This document shows positions 45,319 through 55,575 of a stretch of DNA of 64,000 bases, in pieces. Position 1 is the stretch's first letter, and every line of letters begins with the position of its first letter. The DNA is from Blastobasis lacticolella (lineage: Eukaryota; Arthropoda; Insecta; Lepidoptera; Blastobasidae), in contig LR990045.1 in NCBI GenBank assembly GCA_905147135.1, positions 18,266,173 through 18,330,172 of the forward strand. The letters run 5' to 3'. Under the pieces are notes generated by a model. The model did no database searches and was not told the origin of the DNA. It was given only the letters and a program-made list of their open reading frames with translations. A program made the translations under genes and the position numbers.

Positions 45319-48294
45319 TCATTCATCAAGTTTTAAGAAAAATTTCTTCACAAGATCCTTGAAGGAGCCAGGTGTGCGGGCGAGTTGAATATCTTCAGGT
45401 AGCACGTTCCACAAGCGAGCCGCATAAATCTTGAACGATCTCCCGTAACTAGCCGAATTATACGAAGGAATATCCAGCTGAAGCTCTCGGCGAGGGCGCA
45501 GTCGAGGGTCGGCGGACGGGCGGAAGCTGAACCATTCGCGCAAGTACTCGGGCGCATTAGAGTTATAAAGTACCTGGTAAAGTACCGCCAGAGTATGACT
45601 ATCTCTGCGGCGACGTATCGGAAGCCAATTCAATTTGCTTCTAAATTCTGATACGTGGTCAAATTTCCGCAACCCAAACACATAGCGAATGCAAAGGTTC
45701 TGCAGCCTCTCCAATCTGGACAGAAGTTCTTCAGTGGGATCTAAGCAAGCTACATCACCATAGTCCAAGAGCGGGAGAATGAGACTCGTTACCAGCAATA
45801 ATTTGGTTTCAAAAGGTAAGAAATTTTGTAGTCTTTTTAGCGAATGGAACGAAGCGAAGACCTTACGGCTGACCTCGCTAATATGGGTCGACCAAGACAG
45901 CGTTTGATCGAATATGACGCCTAGGTTCTTAACAGTCTCGCTGAACTTGATGACCGTGCCATCAAATGACAATTCAGGTAGATCGACGTTCTTCAATTTA
46001 TTGATGAAATGCTGGCTACCAATCACGATAGCCTGTGACTTAGAGGCATTAACTCTTAGACCAAAATCCCTAGCCCAGCTCTCGATTGTGTGGAGGTCCT
46101 TATTCAATAACTCAATGGCATCACTCAGATTCGATAGAGGAGCAGATCTATACAACTGAAGATCATCAGCGTACAGGTGAAAGAATGAAGAGAGAGATGA
46201 AGTGATACCATTGACGAAAATTGAAAAAAGAACGGGTGAGAGGATTCCTCCTTGAGGAACACCAGCCGCTATATCACACCAATTAGACCGGTTGTCACCA
46301 ACTTTGACCAATTGTACCCGATCCAGCAGATACGACCGGAACCAGGAGAGAGCCTCCGTCGACATATTCAAATTTCTAAGCACGGCCAGCAAGACATCGT
46401 AATCGACTGTGTTGAAGGCACAGCTAAAATCGAGAAGGGCGAGCACCGTGAGCTCCCTTCTCTCGATGTTCAGCCGAATGTCGTCAGTGATCTTAACGAG
46501 TGCGGTGGCCGTGCTATGACCAGAACGGAACCCTGATTGATAACGGTTCAAGAGTTTGAACCTTGATAAATGGGCGCATAATTTACGCTGAACCACTTTC
46601 TCTATAATTTTAGACAGTATTGGGAGGATCGAAATAGGCCGGAATTCCGCGAAAGAGGAAGGATTTGACTTCTTTGGAAGAGGAGTAACGTGTGCTCGCT
46701 TCCAACAGGAAGGGAACACCCCGGAAGACAATGAAGAATTAATTAAATGTGCGAGAATTGGTGCAATAAATTCTTTGATAGAAATAATCATATTGAGACT
46801 CAATCCGTCATCCCCGGTCGCCTTTGTTTTAATTGTTTTGAGCAAATGTAATACGTCTTGATCCGAGACCTCCTCCAGCGCCAGCGGCTCACCTTCAAGT
46901 GCCGGTTTATTGTTAAGCTCAGCGAGGGTGCGACTCTTGATACCTGGATCCATTAAAGGAGATGATGAGCAAAAATGAAGGTTTAGGCCATCAAGATCCA
47001 AACCATCCGAACCACTGTTTCTGTCCTCTCCCACACCTAATGCTCGCAAAAACCTCCACAGCCTCGTCGGTGGGCACTCATCAATGGTCTTGTGGATGTA
47101 TCCGCGTTTAGCATTTCGGCATTGTCGATTGCATACATTTCGGAGAGAAATGTAGATTTCTTGGTTCCGAGGAGAAGGATCATGCCGAAATCTCAGCCTA
47201 GCTCTATCTCTTTTAGCCATGAGAGCCTTAATGTCAGGCGTGAGCCAGGGCGAAGGGAGGTGTTTTACTCTAACTGGTACAATTGGAGCATGCCTGTCAT
47301 ACACTCCCAAGACAATAGAGTTGAATGACAGTATTTTCGCGTCCACATCCTCAGCGGAAAAGACTGAGCCCCAATCAGCATTCTGCAAATCCTCTATAAG
47401 AGTATCCTGGTCTATTTCCGAAATCTTCCGCAGAAATATGACTTTATGCCTCTTCTTCGGCGGGCGTATCCTGAAAGAACCGAAGATTAAATCATGTGCC
47501 GAGAAGGCGGGTGCTCTGAACTGTCCATGCGCATCAGCCAATTGAGGAGAGGAAGTAATCACAAGATCCAGGAGGGATGGTGGACCATTATGGGGAAAAT
47601 GTGTGGGCCCGAGTGGCAAGGAATGAAGGTCGATAGAATTTAACAGAGAAAGGAGATTTCGTGAGCGAACATCATTCCTCACCAAACAGGTGTTGAAATC
47701 CCCCATAATGATTGTGTGATCAAATTGGGGACGCAAGTCCGCTAGTATAGACTCCAGGCCTCCAAAATAATTAACGTGGCTATCGGGACTGTAGAACACG
47801 CCCAATAATATTTTGGTATGATGTAAGCAGACTTCAAGAAAAAGGTGTTCTGCAGTATTATGCACTGAAGGTGACTGTGAGACAATTTTACATGGGATAT
47901 CGCCGCGCAGATAAATGGCGACTCCACCCCCCGCAACAATTTTGCCTCCATGTCCACCGCCGTCCCGTGCATACGCTCTGTCGTTCCTAATTAATCTGAA
48001 ACCAGGAAGAGGATACAAAGTAGACGGTAATGACGGCTTAAGAAACGACTCCGAGATCAGTAACGCGTGGATATTCTGATTTGTGAATGTAGCCGTTAAA
48101 TCGGCATAGTGGGCAGCGACGCTTTGAGCGTTAATGTGCACTACATTAAAGTTTTTTCTAAAAGGAGTTAAAGCAACTTGTATGTTATCCCATAAGGAAG
48201 GTCCATGGCCGTCACTACCTGCACAAGACTGTAGATCATCTGACGAAGAAAATGAAAGAAATACCTCTGAATCCCCACTTGATGAGTTAGACAT
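45319..48294 (-). CDS. CR1-like ORF2: endonuclease and reverse transcriptase, 991 aa
   Basis: Starts MSNSSSGDSEVFLSFSSSDD. APE endonuclease: VVHINAQSVAAHY near residue 55, LLISESFLKPSLP, GGGVAIYLRGDIP, IIMGDFNTCL and AHDLIFGSF. RT: PLPKKSNPSSFAEFRPISIL, YQSGFRSGHSTATAL, LALLDFSCAFNTVDYD, GVPQGGILSPVLFSIF and the active-site YADD in HLYADDLQLYRS. The C-terminal part includes YAARLWNVLPEDIQ. The length is usual for the group and there are no interruptions. The product copies element RNA at nicked chromosomal DNA. Confidence 0.93.
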   Translation of the reverse strand: MSNSSSGDSEVFLSFSSSDDLQSCAGSDGHGPSLWDNIQVALTPFRKNFNVVHINAQSVAAHYADLTATFTNQNIHALLISESFLKPSLPSTLYPLPGFRLIRNDRAYARDGGGHGGKIVAGGGVAIYLRGDIPCKIVSQSPSVHNTAEHLFLEVCLHHTKILLGVFYSPDSHVNYFGGLESILADLRPQFDHTIIMGDFNTCLVRNDVRSRNLLSLLNSIDLHSLPLGPTHFPHNGPPSLLDLVITSSPQLADAHGQFRAPAFSAHDLIFGSFRIRPPKKRHKVIFLRKISEIDQDTLIEDLQNADWGSVFSAEDVDAKILSFNSIVLGVYDRHAPIVPVRVKHLPSPWLTPDIKALMAKRDRARLRFRHDPSPRNQEIYISLRNVCNRQCRNAKRGYIHKTIDECPPTRLWRFLRALGVGEDRNSGSDGLDLDGLNLHFCSSSPLMDPGIKSRTLAELNNKPALEGEPLALEEVSDQDVLHLLKTIKTKATGDDGLSLNMIISIKEFIAPILAHLINSSLSSGVFPSCWKRAHVTPLPKKSNPSSFAEFRPISILPILSKIIEKVVQRKLCAHLSRFKLLNRYQSGFRSGHSTATALVKITDDIRLNIERRELTVLALLDFSCAFNTVDYDVLLAVLRNLNMSTEALSWFRSYLLDRVQLVKVGDNRSNWCDIAAGVPQGGILSPVLFSIFVNGITSSLSSFFHLYADDLQLYRSAPLSNLSDAIELLNKDLHTIESWARDFGLRVNASKSQAIVIGSQHFINKLKNVDLPELSFDGTVIKFSETVKNLGVIFDQTLSWSTHISEVSRKVFASFHSLKRLQNFLPFETKLLLVTSLILPLLDYGDVACLDPTEELLSRLERLQNLCIRYVFGLRKFDHVSEFRSKLNWLPIRRRRDSHTLAVLYQVLYNSNAPEYLREWFSFRPSADPRLRPRRELQLDIPSYNSASYGRSFKIYAARLWNVLPEDIQLARTPGSFKDLVKKFFLKLDE

Positions 48295-48997
48295 GAGCTA
48301 TAGGTACATATACTTATTACTTACAAATAAAATAAATATAAATTAAAATAGATATCAATTATTGACTATACTTTGTAGTTTACTGGCACTTCAATCTATT
48401 CATCGCCGGTAACAGTTTCACCATAAAATATCACAAGAAAAAAAAGAAAAAAAAAACGTAAAAACACATTAAATCACAAAAGTGGTTTTGGACTCAAGTA
48501 AAATTATAAGCAGGCTTTAAAATAAATAAAAAAACAGAAACAAAGTACGTTATACAAGTCGGTGGCAGTATGCGATATGACTTCTTTGCCCTCCAATGAC
48601 AAACAGAAAAAGAAAAAAAAAAACAAAAGAAATAAAGAACAAGAAATGTCATCTGTCAAGACTGTCACTTACTACCGAACCAAAACAAACAAAAGTTATC
48701 TCATCAAATTATTACAAAAGAGTGTAGAAAAGAATAAAGTTAGTGATCATGAGAAAAAAATATAAACATTACAAAATTTAGTATTAACACCCACAATTCA
48801 ATTTTGATAAATATTGTAGTTTTACCCTATATTGAAACAAAAGATAATACAATGTTGTACTGGCACATTGCTTAAAAAATGTGAATGAATAAACAAAGAA
48901 ACGGAACAAAAGGCAAGTTCATAATCTGGTTTACCATAACAAATCAAACTAAATTAAAATCTTAGTACATACCTATGGTAACCGAATATTATATAAA

Positions 48998-49801
48998 TTA
49001 CTTCTTGGTTGTTGTAGGTTTCGTTGCAACCGGCCTACGGCTACTACGGGTACTAGCGCTAGAAGGCTTGGATTTCCCTGCACTGGAGTTTCCCGACGTC
49101 GCACCTGCCTTTACTGTGTCCTCGGTCGCCGGGGGCGGCGCTGCGGCTGCAATCGTTGCGGTCTCAGTGGGCTTCACTTTCGCATTTTTCAATAAAAATG
49201 CCTGCAATTCGGACGACGAAACTATTCTACTGCGAGATCCATCCGTCCCAACTACCACCACTTTGCCATCACTGGTCCAACATTGGTTTATTCCGAGAGC
49301 TTTACGTGCAGCAAGGAACACAGCATGCCGTGTACTGGTCAAGAACTCAGAGAATGTTAAGCCGCTACCCTTGAGTTTTTTCTTTAGGAACCAGACATCA
49401 TTCCTCGTCTCGGAGTCCCTAAAACGAATGAGAATAGGACGAGGCCTATCCGGCTCAACACTCCTTCCCAGCCTGATGCATGCAGAGAACCTTGAAGTCA
49501 TTGACATCTGAAGTGAATTTTCACAGAGCGTGCTCACTCGCATTGAGAGGTCCTCTTTATCTTCTTCGGGAAGCCCATGCAGCAAGAGAACATTGGCACG
49601 GGATCTCATTTCCATATCATCAAGAGTATGTAATACAAGTCCCATCTGCTTGTGGAAATTGGTCATAGTCTTCCAAAATAAACTTTTGAATTCTTGAAAA
49701 TTGGACTGAGCCGCCAAAGTGTCTTCAAATGCTGCCATCTTATCCTTGAAAAACTGTGTTGTCTCATCCAGACTCCTTTGCAAATGAGAGATGTTGTCCA
49801 T
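48998..49801 (-). CDS. CR1-like ORF1: RNA-binding protein, 267 aa
   Basis: The first ATG in frame is MDNISHLQRSLDETTQ. An N-terminal coiled coil (FFKDKMAAFEDTL) is followed by an RRM-like core (ANVLLLHGLPEEDKEDLSMR, then CIRLGRSVEPDRPRPILIRF) as in LINE ORF1 proteins. Next is FLKKKLKGSGLTFSEFLT and a basic, Ala/Ser/Thr-rich tail ending KPTTTKK. It is homologous to the ORF1 at 60150. It likely binds element RNA in a particle with the ORF2 product. Confidence 0.85.
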   Translation of the reverse strand: MDNISHLQRSLDETTQFFKDKMAAFEDTLAAQSNFQEFKSLFWKTMTNFHKQMGLVLHTLDDMEMRSRANVLLLHGLPEEDKEDLSMRVSTLCENSLQMSMTSRFSACIRLGRSVEPDRPRPILIRFRDSETRNDVWFLKKKLKGSGLTFSEFLTSTRHAVFLAARKALGINQCWTSDGKVVVVGTDGSRSRIVSSSELQAFLLKNAKVKPTETATIAAAAPPPATEDTVKAGATSGNSSAGKSKPSSASTRSSRRPVATKPTTTKK

Positions 49802-50142
49802 AGTGTCCAAATTTGTGAATAAATGTAGGAACTGTGAAAACTGTTACCGGCAGTGATGTATATGGACTTGTTTATAACATTTAAGGGCGCAGTAAGTAGA
49901 ATTTATGATTATAAATAATTTTAAAACTTTAAATAAATCTGAGTGCACAAAAATACGTCTTATCTTTATGACACCTACCGCCAAAAAAAAACGTATATAA
50001 AAGTTTGCTTGCAAATAAATATTTTTTACAATAGAATTAAAATATCTGAATAATTGTGCACGAGGTCAGGTAATGGCTACCGGCGGTGCGGGGCGGGATG
50101 CGGGGCGGGTTGCGGGGTTCGGGATGCAGATTACAGCCATTG

Positions 50143-50150
50143 TATAAAAG
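50143..50150 (+). promoter_or_regulatory. TATA box of paralog C
   Basis: TATAAAAG lies 93 nt before the ATG, below a GC-rich block (ggctaccggcggtgcggggc) that has an extra copy of the gcggggcggg unit compared with paralog A. Confidence 0.65.
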
Positions 50151-50243
50151 CCAACGGACACGACCAAATATTTATTCAAGTTTTGAATATCACGAGAAGT
50201 GCACATCTTTTCGTTCTGTTCCTTTTGCATAATTTAAAAAAAT

Positions 50244-50713
50244 ATGCGTTATATGTACGACTACAGTGGGGCTTCAGGTGTCCATCAAGGACAATTTTAT
50301 TGTGACGACAGGTTCGTGAACCTGTACGATAACATTTTTAAAAATGGAAAAGAACGCGCAAAGGAGCGGCAAGCGAAATTCTTGCACAGGTGGTGGAAGG
50401 TGAGTTTGCGTATATTTGATTAAATATTCATTTGGCGTATTTATTTGAAAAAAAAAAATTATCTTAAGTGATAATTTAAGTTACCTTACCTTAACTTAAC
50501 TTACCTTAGTTTAACTTACTATTGTTTAAGGTGTAAATATTCTTATTTATTACCGTAATTCAAATTTTTAAGGTGAAAATTTGGCAGCAGCAGCACCAAA
50601 TAGCGCTGCACCACTTCCCGGCGCCGTACCCGCCGCCCGAGGACCAGTCAGGCGCCGCCTACGTCCCGCCGTGGGCCGTGGACGACCCGGCGATGCTCGA
50701 CGTCAGTCTTTGA
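50244..50713 (+). CDS. 98-aa gene, paralog C, intact
   Basis: Exons 50244-50399 (52 codons, MRYMYDYSGASGVHQGQFYC and onward to FLHRWWK) and 50573-50713 (46 codons and stop, VKIWQQQHQIALHHFPAPYP to LDVSL) share the phase-0 intron position with paralog B. The donor is GTGAGT. After the stop, a further intron starts 17 nt downstream (50731) and ends at 51097 (ttgttacag), so the 3' UTR is spliced. The helical, basic exon-1 part (KNGKERAKERQAKF) and the Pro-rich exon-2 part (PYPPPEDQSGAAYVPPW) are as in B. The promoter is intact but now lies about 150 bp from the end of a LINE. Function unknown. Confidence 0.75.
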
Positions 50714-51287
50714 CACCGCATTGTGAATTTGTAAGTAAAATATTTTATTAACTTTGTAAAACAGATTTTTTACCCTTTTTTATTTATTTATTGAATGCAA
50801 GCATTTGACAGCCAACACTTCTGATCTAGTTGTACCAGTCTATTAAGTAAAGAGTTTAGTATGTAATAGCCCCTGAATCAGCGATCTCTATTTCTAAATA
50901 TTTGTATAAATATCCAAAGCTTTGTACCCCGCCAGATCCATACCCAAGAACGGTTTTCCAAGACAGGCTAATTTGTGAACTGTAATCAATTCTCTTTGTC
51001 AAATGTTACCTTTGCAAATTTCTATTTTTGGGAAAGGTTTTTTATCAATGTTTGGTTTTTAAATAAAAACCTTTACTTATAGGTTTCTTTGTTACAGGAC
51101 GTGTTACTTATGCTGCCTTCAAAGATCTAGTTAATATTATTAGTTATTTAAGTGATTTTAATTAGATTATATTGTAATAACTTTAGAAATTGCATGTAAA
51201 TACTAAATAAACTAAATTTAATAATACTTACTTTAATTTTTTTTATTATACTCATGTTGAAATACCACTAAGATCCCTTTTCTTACT

Positions 51288-52030
51288 TTAGACTTTAGAG
51301 CCTTTGTTCTGTTCTGTTTGTACGGCTGGCTTTATAAAACTTTGACCAACCGTATTGACAGTTTCCACGAACCTGTTGTACTCATCCACGTCAATGCACA
51401 CTCCTAGGCACTCGAAGCGATTTTGTAATTCGAGTTGAAAGCTCTCGGGGTTTTGGATTTGGGTGGGTATAGGCCTTATCAATCTCGATCTTTCTAGCTG
51501 TAGATCAATGTTCAATGTGCCTCTTACCAAGCGGTGATCACTGCCAATTTTTACGCTATTGTTCTCCGATACATAATTGAATATATGCTGTATTGTAGAT
51601 AGGATGAATTCAATCTCATTTTTTGTGACACCATCGGGACTAACCCACGTCCATCTGTGATGATCCGGCTTCCTGAAAAATGAGTTCATCATAAAGAGTC
51701 CCTCTTTCTCCATAAAGCCGGCCAGTATCCGGGCACGGGCGTTCCGAATTCAAACTCCAAATTGCCCCACTCTCAACTCGTCTCCACTTCGTTTGCCCAG
51801 TTTCGCATTAAAATCCTCCATGACCACGGTGTAATGTATTTTGGAGGTATGTATGGCTGTAGAAATATCCTCATACATAGCCTCTACTTCATTGTCGGAG
51901 TAAGTCGCTGTCGGTGCGTAGACCTGTATGATTTTGAACGAATACCGCTTGGTAATTCTGAGTATAAGGTACGCTACCGTAGACCACACACTCTCGATCT
52001 TGACAATGTTGTTCACAAGGGATTATCAAC
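51288..52030 (-). pseudogene. RTE-type LINE fragment, endonuclease
   Basis: Frames read IIQVYAPTATYSDNEVEAMY, VVMEDFNAKLGKRSG, then after a frameshift near 51745 FMMNSFFRKPDHHRWTWVSP and VKIGSDHRLVRGTLNI. These are RTE-clade endonuclease motifs; the metal-binding GDFNAK has become EDFNAK. Dead, 3' part missing. Confidence 0.8.
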
Positions 52031-52039
52031 AGCTCTTGT

Positions 52040-52830
52040 CAAGGTCAATTCAATTTATTGTTTTTGTGGTAACACAGGTAAAAAGATGTTACATAATATA
52101 TAAGTATGCTTAACTGCGACCTGCCATTTGGCGTGCAAATTATAAAAATAAAAATAAAATCTTAAACACAATATCCAATACAAACTAATAATGTCAAGTG
52201 CCTTATTCATAACAACCTCAATTACATACACTTTATACAATTGTAATAAAATAAATGTCAAATCAATAAAAAAAAATTATAAACAAAACATAAATCTAGA
52301 TGTCAGCAAAACATAAAAATCAAAGGCTACCATGACACATATTTAAAGAAGGGCGCAAGAATGTTCCAAATCTACCTTCTTGTATTTAAAAAAAGTTCTT
52401 CTACTGTGTACAACGCTCTTTTCACGAAATAATTGTGCAATTTTTTTTTAAACTGTTTAGACTTTCGACTTTTCGTATTATTTTCGGTATAGCCTTAAAA
52501 AGATTTTTGGGGCCACTGCAAAAACATTTTTGTGAAACATTGCCGTTTTGCAAGGGTGTAGATGAAGCTGGTCGCGGCGCTGGGCACTTTCCACACTTAG
52601 GAATAGGTGTCTGTTCATACGTACGAACACTGAAACTCGTTAACGCATAAGGACGACATGGTTAGTAGCTTTAGCTCATTAAAAAAAGGCTTACAACTGT
52701 CAGTACGAAGCAAGTTACAGATAGTCCTTATGCATCGTTTCTGTGCTTTAAAAACTTTTTCCGTTCCTTTTGCATTGCCGCAGAAGAAATAAATCGACAA
52801 CTTAACTGGTGTATCGCCTGAGGTATGAGG
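52040..52830 (-). pseudogene. LINE 3' fragment, RT C-terminus and 3' UTR
   Basis: It contains VFKAQKRCIRTICNLL, SCKPFFNELKLLTMSSL, and with frameshifts FKKKLHNYFVKRALYTVEEL. These are the C-terminal motifs of insect LINE reverse transcriptases. The 3' end carries a CAATAAATTGAATTGAC tail at about 52043. Confidence 0.65.
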
Positions 52831-52849
52831 GGAGCAGAATGGGTGACGT

Positions 52850-53390
52850 CATGTGACGTTACGGGGATGAGCGTGGACGCGGCGGCGCGGACTCCGCACA
52901 GCGCATCATCATGCGGGTCCTTTGCTCCTTGGAGTCAGGTGCGGGCCTATGGGGCCAACCCCGTGCCCGGGCGTCTTCTCAGCCAGGCTATGTCCTGGCT
53001 GGTCAAGTAGTGACGCTGTGTTGCGTCATGTAGGTCTCGTCGTGCGGCAGATGGTGATCACGCGCTAAGGTAGCCTTGTAGAGGAGGGCTTGTTTTGAGC
53101 ATGGTCTTATTGCTTTCATTTTGTTACAAATGGGGGCTCAGTCCATCTGTCGCATTTGCGCTGGTGAAGGAAGCGGTTGTGGTGATGCATGGGTTTCTGG
53201 TGGGCTTCTCAGCAGCTCCCGGTGGTAGGGGCGACGGGCGTGGAGAGGAGCGAGGCCCTGCAGGTGTTCGTGTGGCCGGTTGTCGGCGCGGTCGAACATG
53301 CGACGCGCCAGACCCCGGACGAACTCTTCCACCGAGGGCATGCGCAGGTCGTGCGCAATCACGTCGTTGCGGACGATTGTCGTTGATGAT
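52850..53390 (-). pseudogene. Jockey fragment, end of ORF2 and 3' UTR
   Basis: The frame TIVRNDVIAHDLRMPSVEEF, VRGLARRMFDRADN and LAPLHARRPYHREL aligns with the end of ORF2 at 23752-26532 (STISRDLQHEGLDDFVVRLA, RRMFESADN, IAPLHARPP). The GC-rich composition matches. It abuts an unrelated plus-strand RT fragment at about 53391. Confidence 0.75.
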
Positions 53391-54080
53391 CTCAAATCTG
53401 TAGTCAAACATTCCAGGTATCTGCTTTATGCAGACGACGTTAAGGTATTTTGTGAGATAAAAGAACCCGAGGATAGCATATTACTCCAGGCCGACATTGA
53501 TGCAATTCTTCAATGGGGCAATAATAACAATCTTCAAATGAATATTGCAAAGTGCTCCACCATCTCCTTTACTAGATCTCGTAATCCAATACCTTCCATT
53601 TTCTACATAAGAGCAGATTTATAATAATAACACGAGTAGAAACAGTAACGGATCTTGGCGTCATATTTGACCAGAAATTGACGTTTAATGAACATATAAA
53701 AAATCTAGCGGTTGATGGTTATAAAATATTAGGATTCATTATTTGTTGTAACACAAAGGATTTTCATAATGTTAGTGCGATTACATTAAATTACACTGCG
53801 CGTACGCACTAAGCGTACAAAATTCACGCGAAAGTTCAAACAGACTTTTATTAGAAAAAGTGCAAAAGGCATGTGCAGGGGTGTTTGTTTAAAAAACGAT
53901 ATGGGTGTTACCTATTTCTGTATCCCACAAAATATCTTCTGAGGCATTGTGTTTTAATTCCTTGGAGGTACGCCGGAATTTTAATTTAATGCTGATTTAT
54001 TGTTATAAAATCATTATTACAAATTTGAATGATGTGCGCGGTGCTTCGGCTCGCTGTAATGCTGTGATCTTTCTGTAATA
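53391..54080 (+). pseudogene. LINE RT fragment (Jockey/BS-like), plus strand
   Basis: Reads YLLYADDVKVFCEIKEPEDS, LQWGNNNNLQMNIAKCSTIS, then after a frameshift TVTDLGVIFDQKLTFNEHI and LLLEKVQKACAGVFV. The catalytic YADD is present but everything before it is missing. It ends in a taataataaataaata tail near 54070. Confidence 0.75.
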
Positions 54081-54089
54081 ATAAATAAA

Positions 54090-55006
54090 TAAATCAATAT
54101 TTATATTTATATTTATTTATTTATAGTATTATACATACATCGTCATAACAATAAATGATATAAAATTATCAACAGGTAATTTCAACAATCCAAATACAAT
54201 TGAAATTATTAGATTACGAATAACAATCATTGGCATGTCCAATTAAAAAATACGAGTAATTATAATAGCAATGTCAAAATTATATAGATAAAAAAGTCAA
54301 CTTAAAATATTAAAATAATTATGAAATCAATGTAATCAATTACAATAAAATGTCAATACTAGCGATGTCCATCAAATATTATCAATATCAATATTATTAT
54401 TGTTATCTATCCTGGTAGACTGGTAGATAATGCTATTTTAGCTTTAAGTCCGCCAATGTACTGTTTGTGCATGAAGTATAAATAGGCATCTAGATTTTCA
54501 AACAACGCATAAAATCTAAGGATGCTATATGATATTATAAGTATAGAGTATTTTAAACACTGCGCCTTCAATACGGCGTGGAGATTATTGTAAAACTTTT
54601 ATAATGTGATGGAGATCAAAGTCCTGTGGATTGTATTTTGCTAATGGACCCCGCAAAAGTTCTTAAGAAAATGTGGTCTCAGTTATTTTGATATATTTTA
54701 GAGTTGAGTGTCCTGATGTAACAACTGTTTCCGAGTCGGTTTCCGAGATACGACCGGTTTTGTACAATCCATATCTACAGAACTCGCTTAGATTCTAGTA
54801 CCGTCCTCTATCACATTGATGTTCGATTTGACGTTTGTCTGCCATAACAAACATTAAAAGCTTGTTTGACCTAAAATAATCAAGTACAAAAGCACGACAT
54901 GTAACGTTTTCTAAATACGACTATTACTGCGGATCTTATAGCTAGCTTACTTACTAAAACATGTACTAGTATTTTCATCGGTCATTTCTGGCACAATCTA
55001 GTTCAT
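54090..55006. other. AT-rich spacer with LINE 3' remnants
   Basis: 54090-54420 looks like another LINE 3' UTR in the opposite orientation, meeting the previous element tail to tail. 54480-54622 is the repeat shared with 38430-38575. Nothing else is recognised. Confidence 0.5.
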
Positions 55007-55362
55007 CATCTTAGCATTAATGCAACGGTTATGCTCTCGAAGGCGAGGGCCCGGGGTCCACCTTGACCATGATCCAGGATTTGGCGATCAGGTAATAACA
55101 GTGGATCGTCTACCATCTGAGTTCCGGGACCCTGCTACTAGGGGAACCTTACCAGATTGGATCATGGTTACAAATTCAGTTGGCTGAATTTGCAGGTTTC
55201 ATCACAATGTTTTCCCTCATCATAAGAGCATCGGTTAGAATTCAACTAATGTACATAACTTAGAAAAGAGTCATTGGTACATTTCTGCAGCGAGATTCGA
55301 ACCCGGTACCTCTTGCTTACGAGTCGGATACTCAACCGCCCGGCCACCGACTCTCTTTCTCT
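55007..55362 (-). mobile_element. tRNA-derived SINE, full length
   Basis: On the minus strand the 5' head has a polymerase III A box (tggccgggcggttgag) and a B box (GGTTCGAATCT, complement of 55293-55303), followed by a body and a short gatgaac tail. The 3' half recurs at 31490-31602 and 44765-44883. It has the internal promoter needed for transcription and would depend on a LINE for movement. Confidence 0.75.
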
Positions 55363-55575
55363 TTCTTGGCTCAATCTAGTATATAATGCAATAATGCCGC
55401 GCTTGGATATTTAAAATTTTCTTGGTGTCGTGCATAGCCTAGGAAACTACCTTGGTCCTTTGCATTCTGATTATACCTAGTGCAACAATGGTTATGGGTT
55501 GTCTATATGGCCAGCAAAATATTGTTCAATAATTCTTTGAGTTATAATTGTAACCTACTATCGTAATTAATGATC

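Larger units (their letters stand above)
44956..49992 (-). mobile_element. Complete CR1-like LINE
   Basis: The boundaries come from the empty site in the paralogous block (tttaaaaagtatataaaag near 31679): the left flank ends ...agtat and the right flank resumes gtatataaaag. The 3' end on the minus strand is a (CATA)n tail preceded by an AATAAA-type sequence. ORF1 and ORF2 are both open and about 0.7 kb apart. With full length, intact frames and clean flanks it looks recent and possibly active. It separates the 84-aa gene from the 98-aa gene. Confidence 0.9.
43472..51270. repeat. Second segmental duplication, preserved copy
   Basis: This is the counterpart of 30320-32935, with a 5.04-kb LINE inserted at 44956-49992. 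Both host genes (84 aa and 98 aa) are open here while both are stopped in the other copy. Confidence 0.9.

Noticed and set aside
55293..55346. Possible tRNA gene (A and B boxes).
   Set aside because: The fold is incomplete, and it is joined to a body whose 3' half is repeated elsewhere in the window, so it is the head of a SINE.
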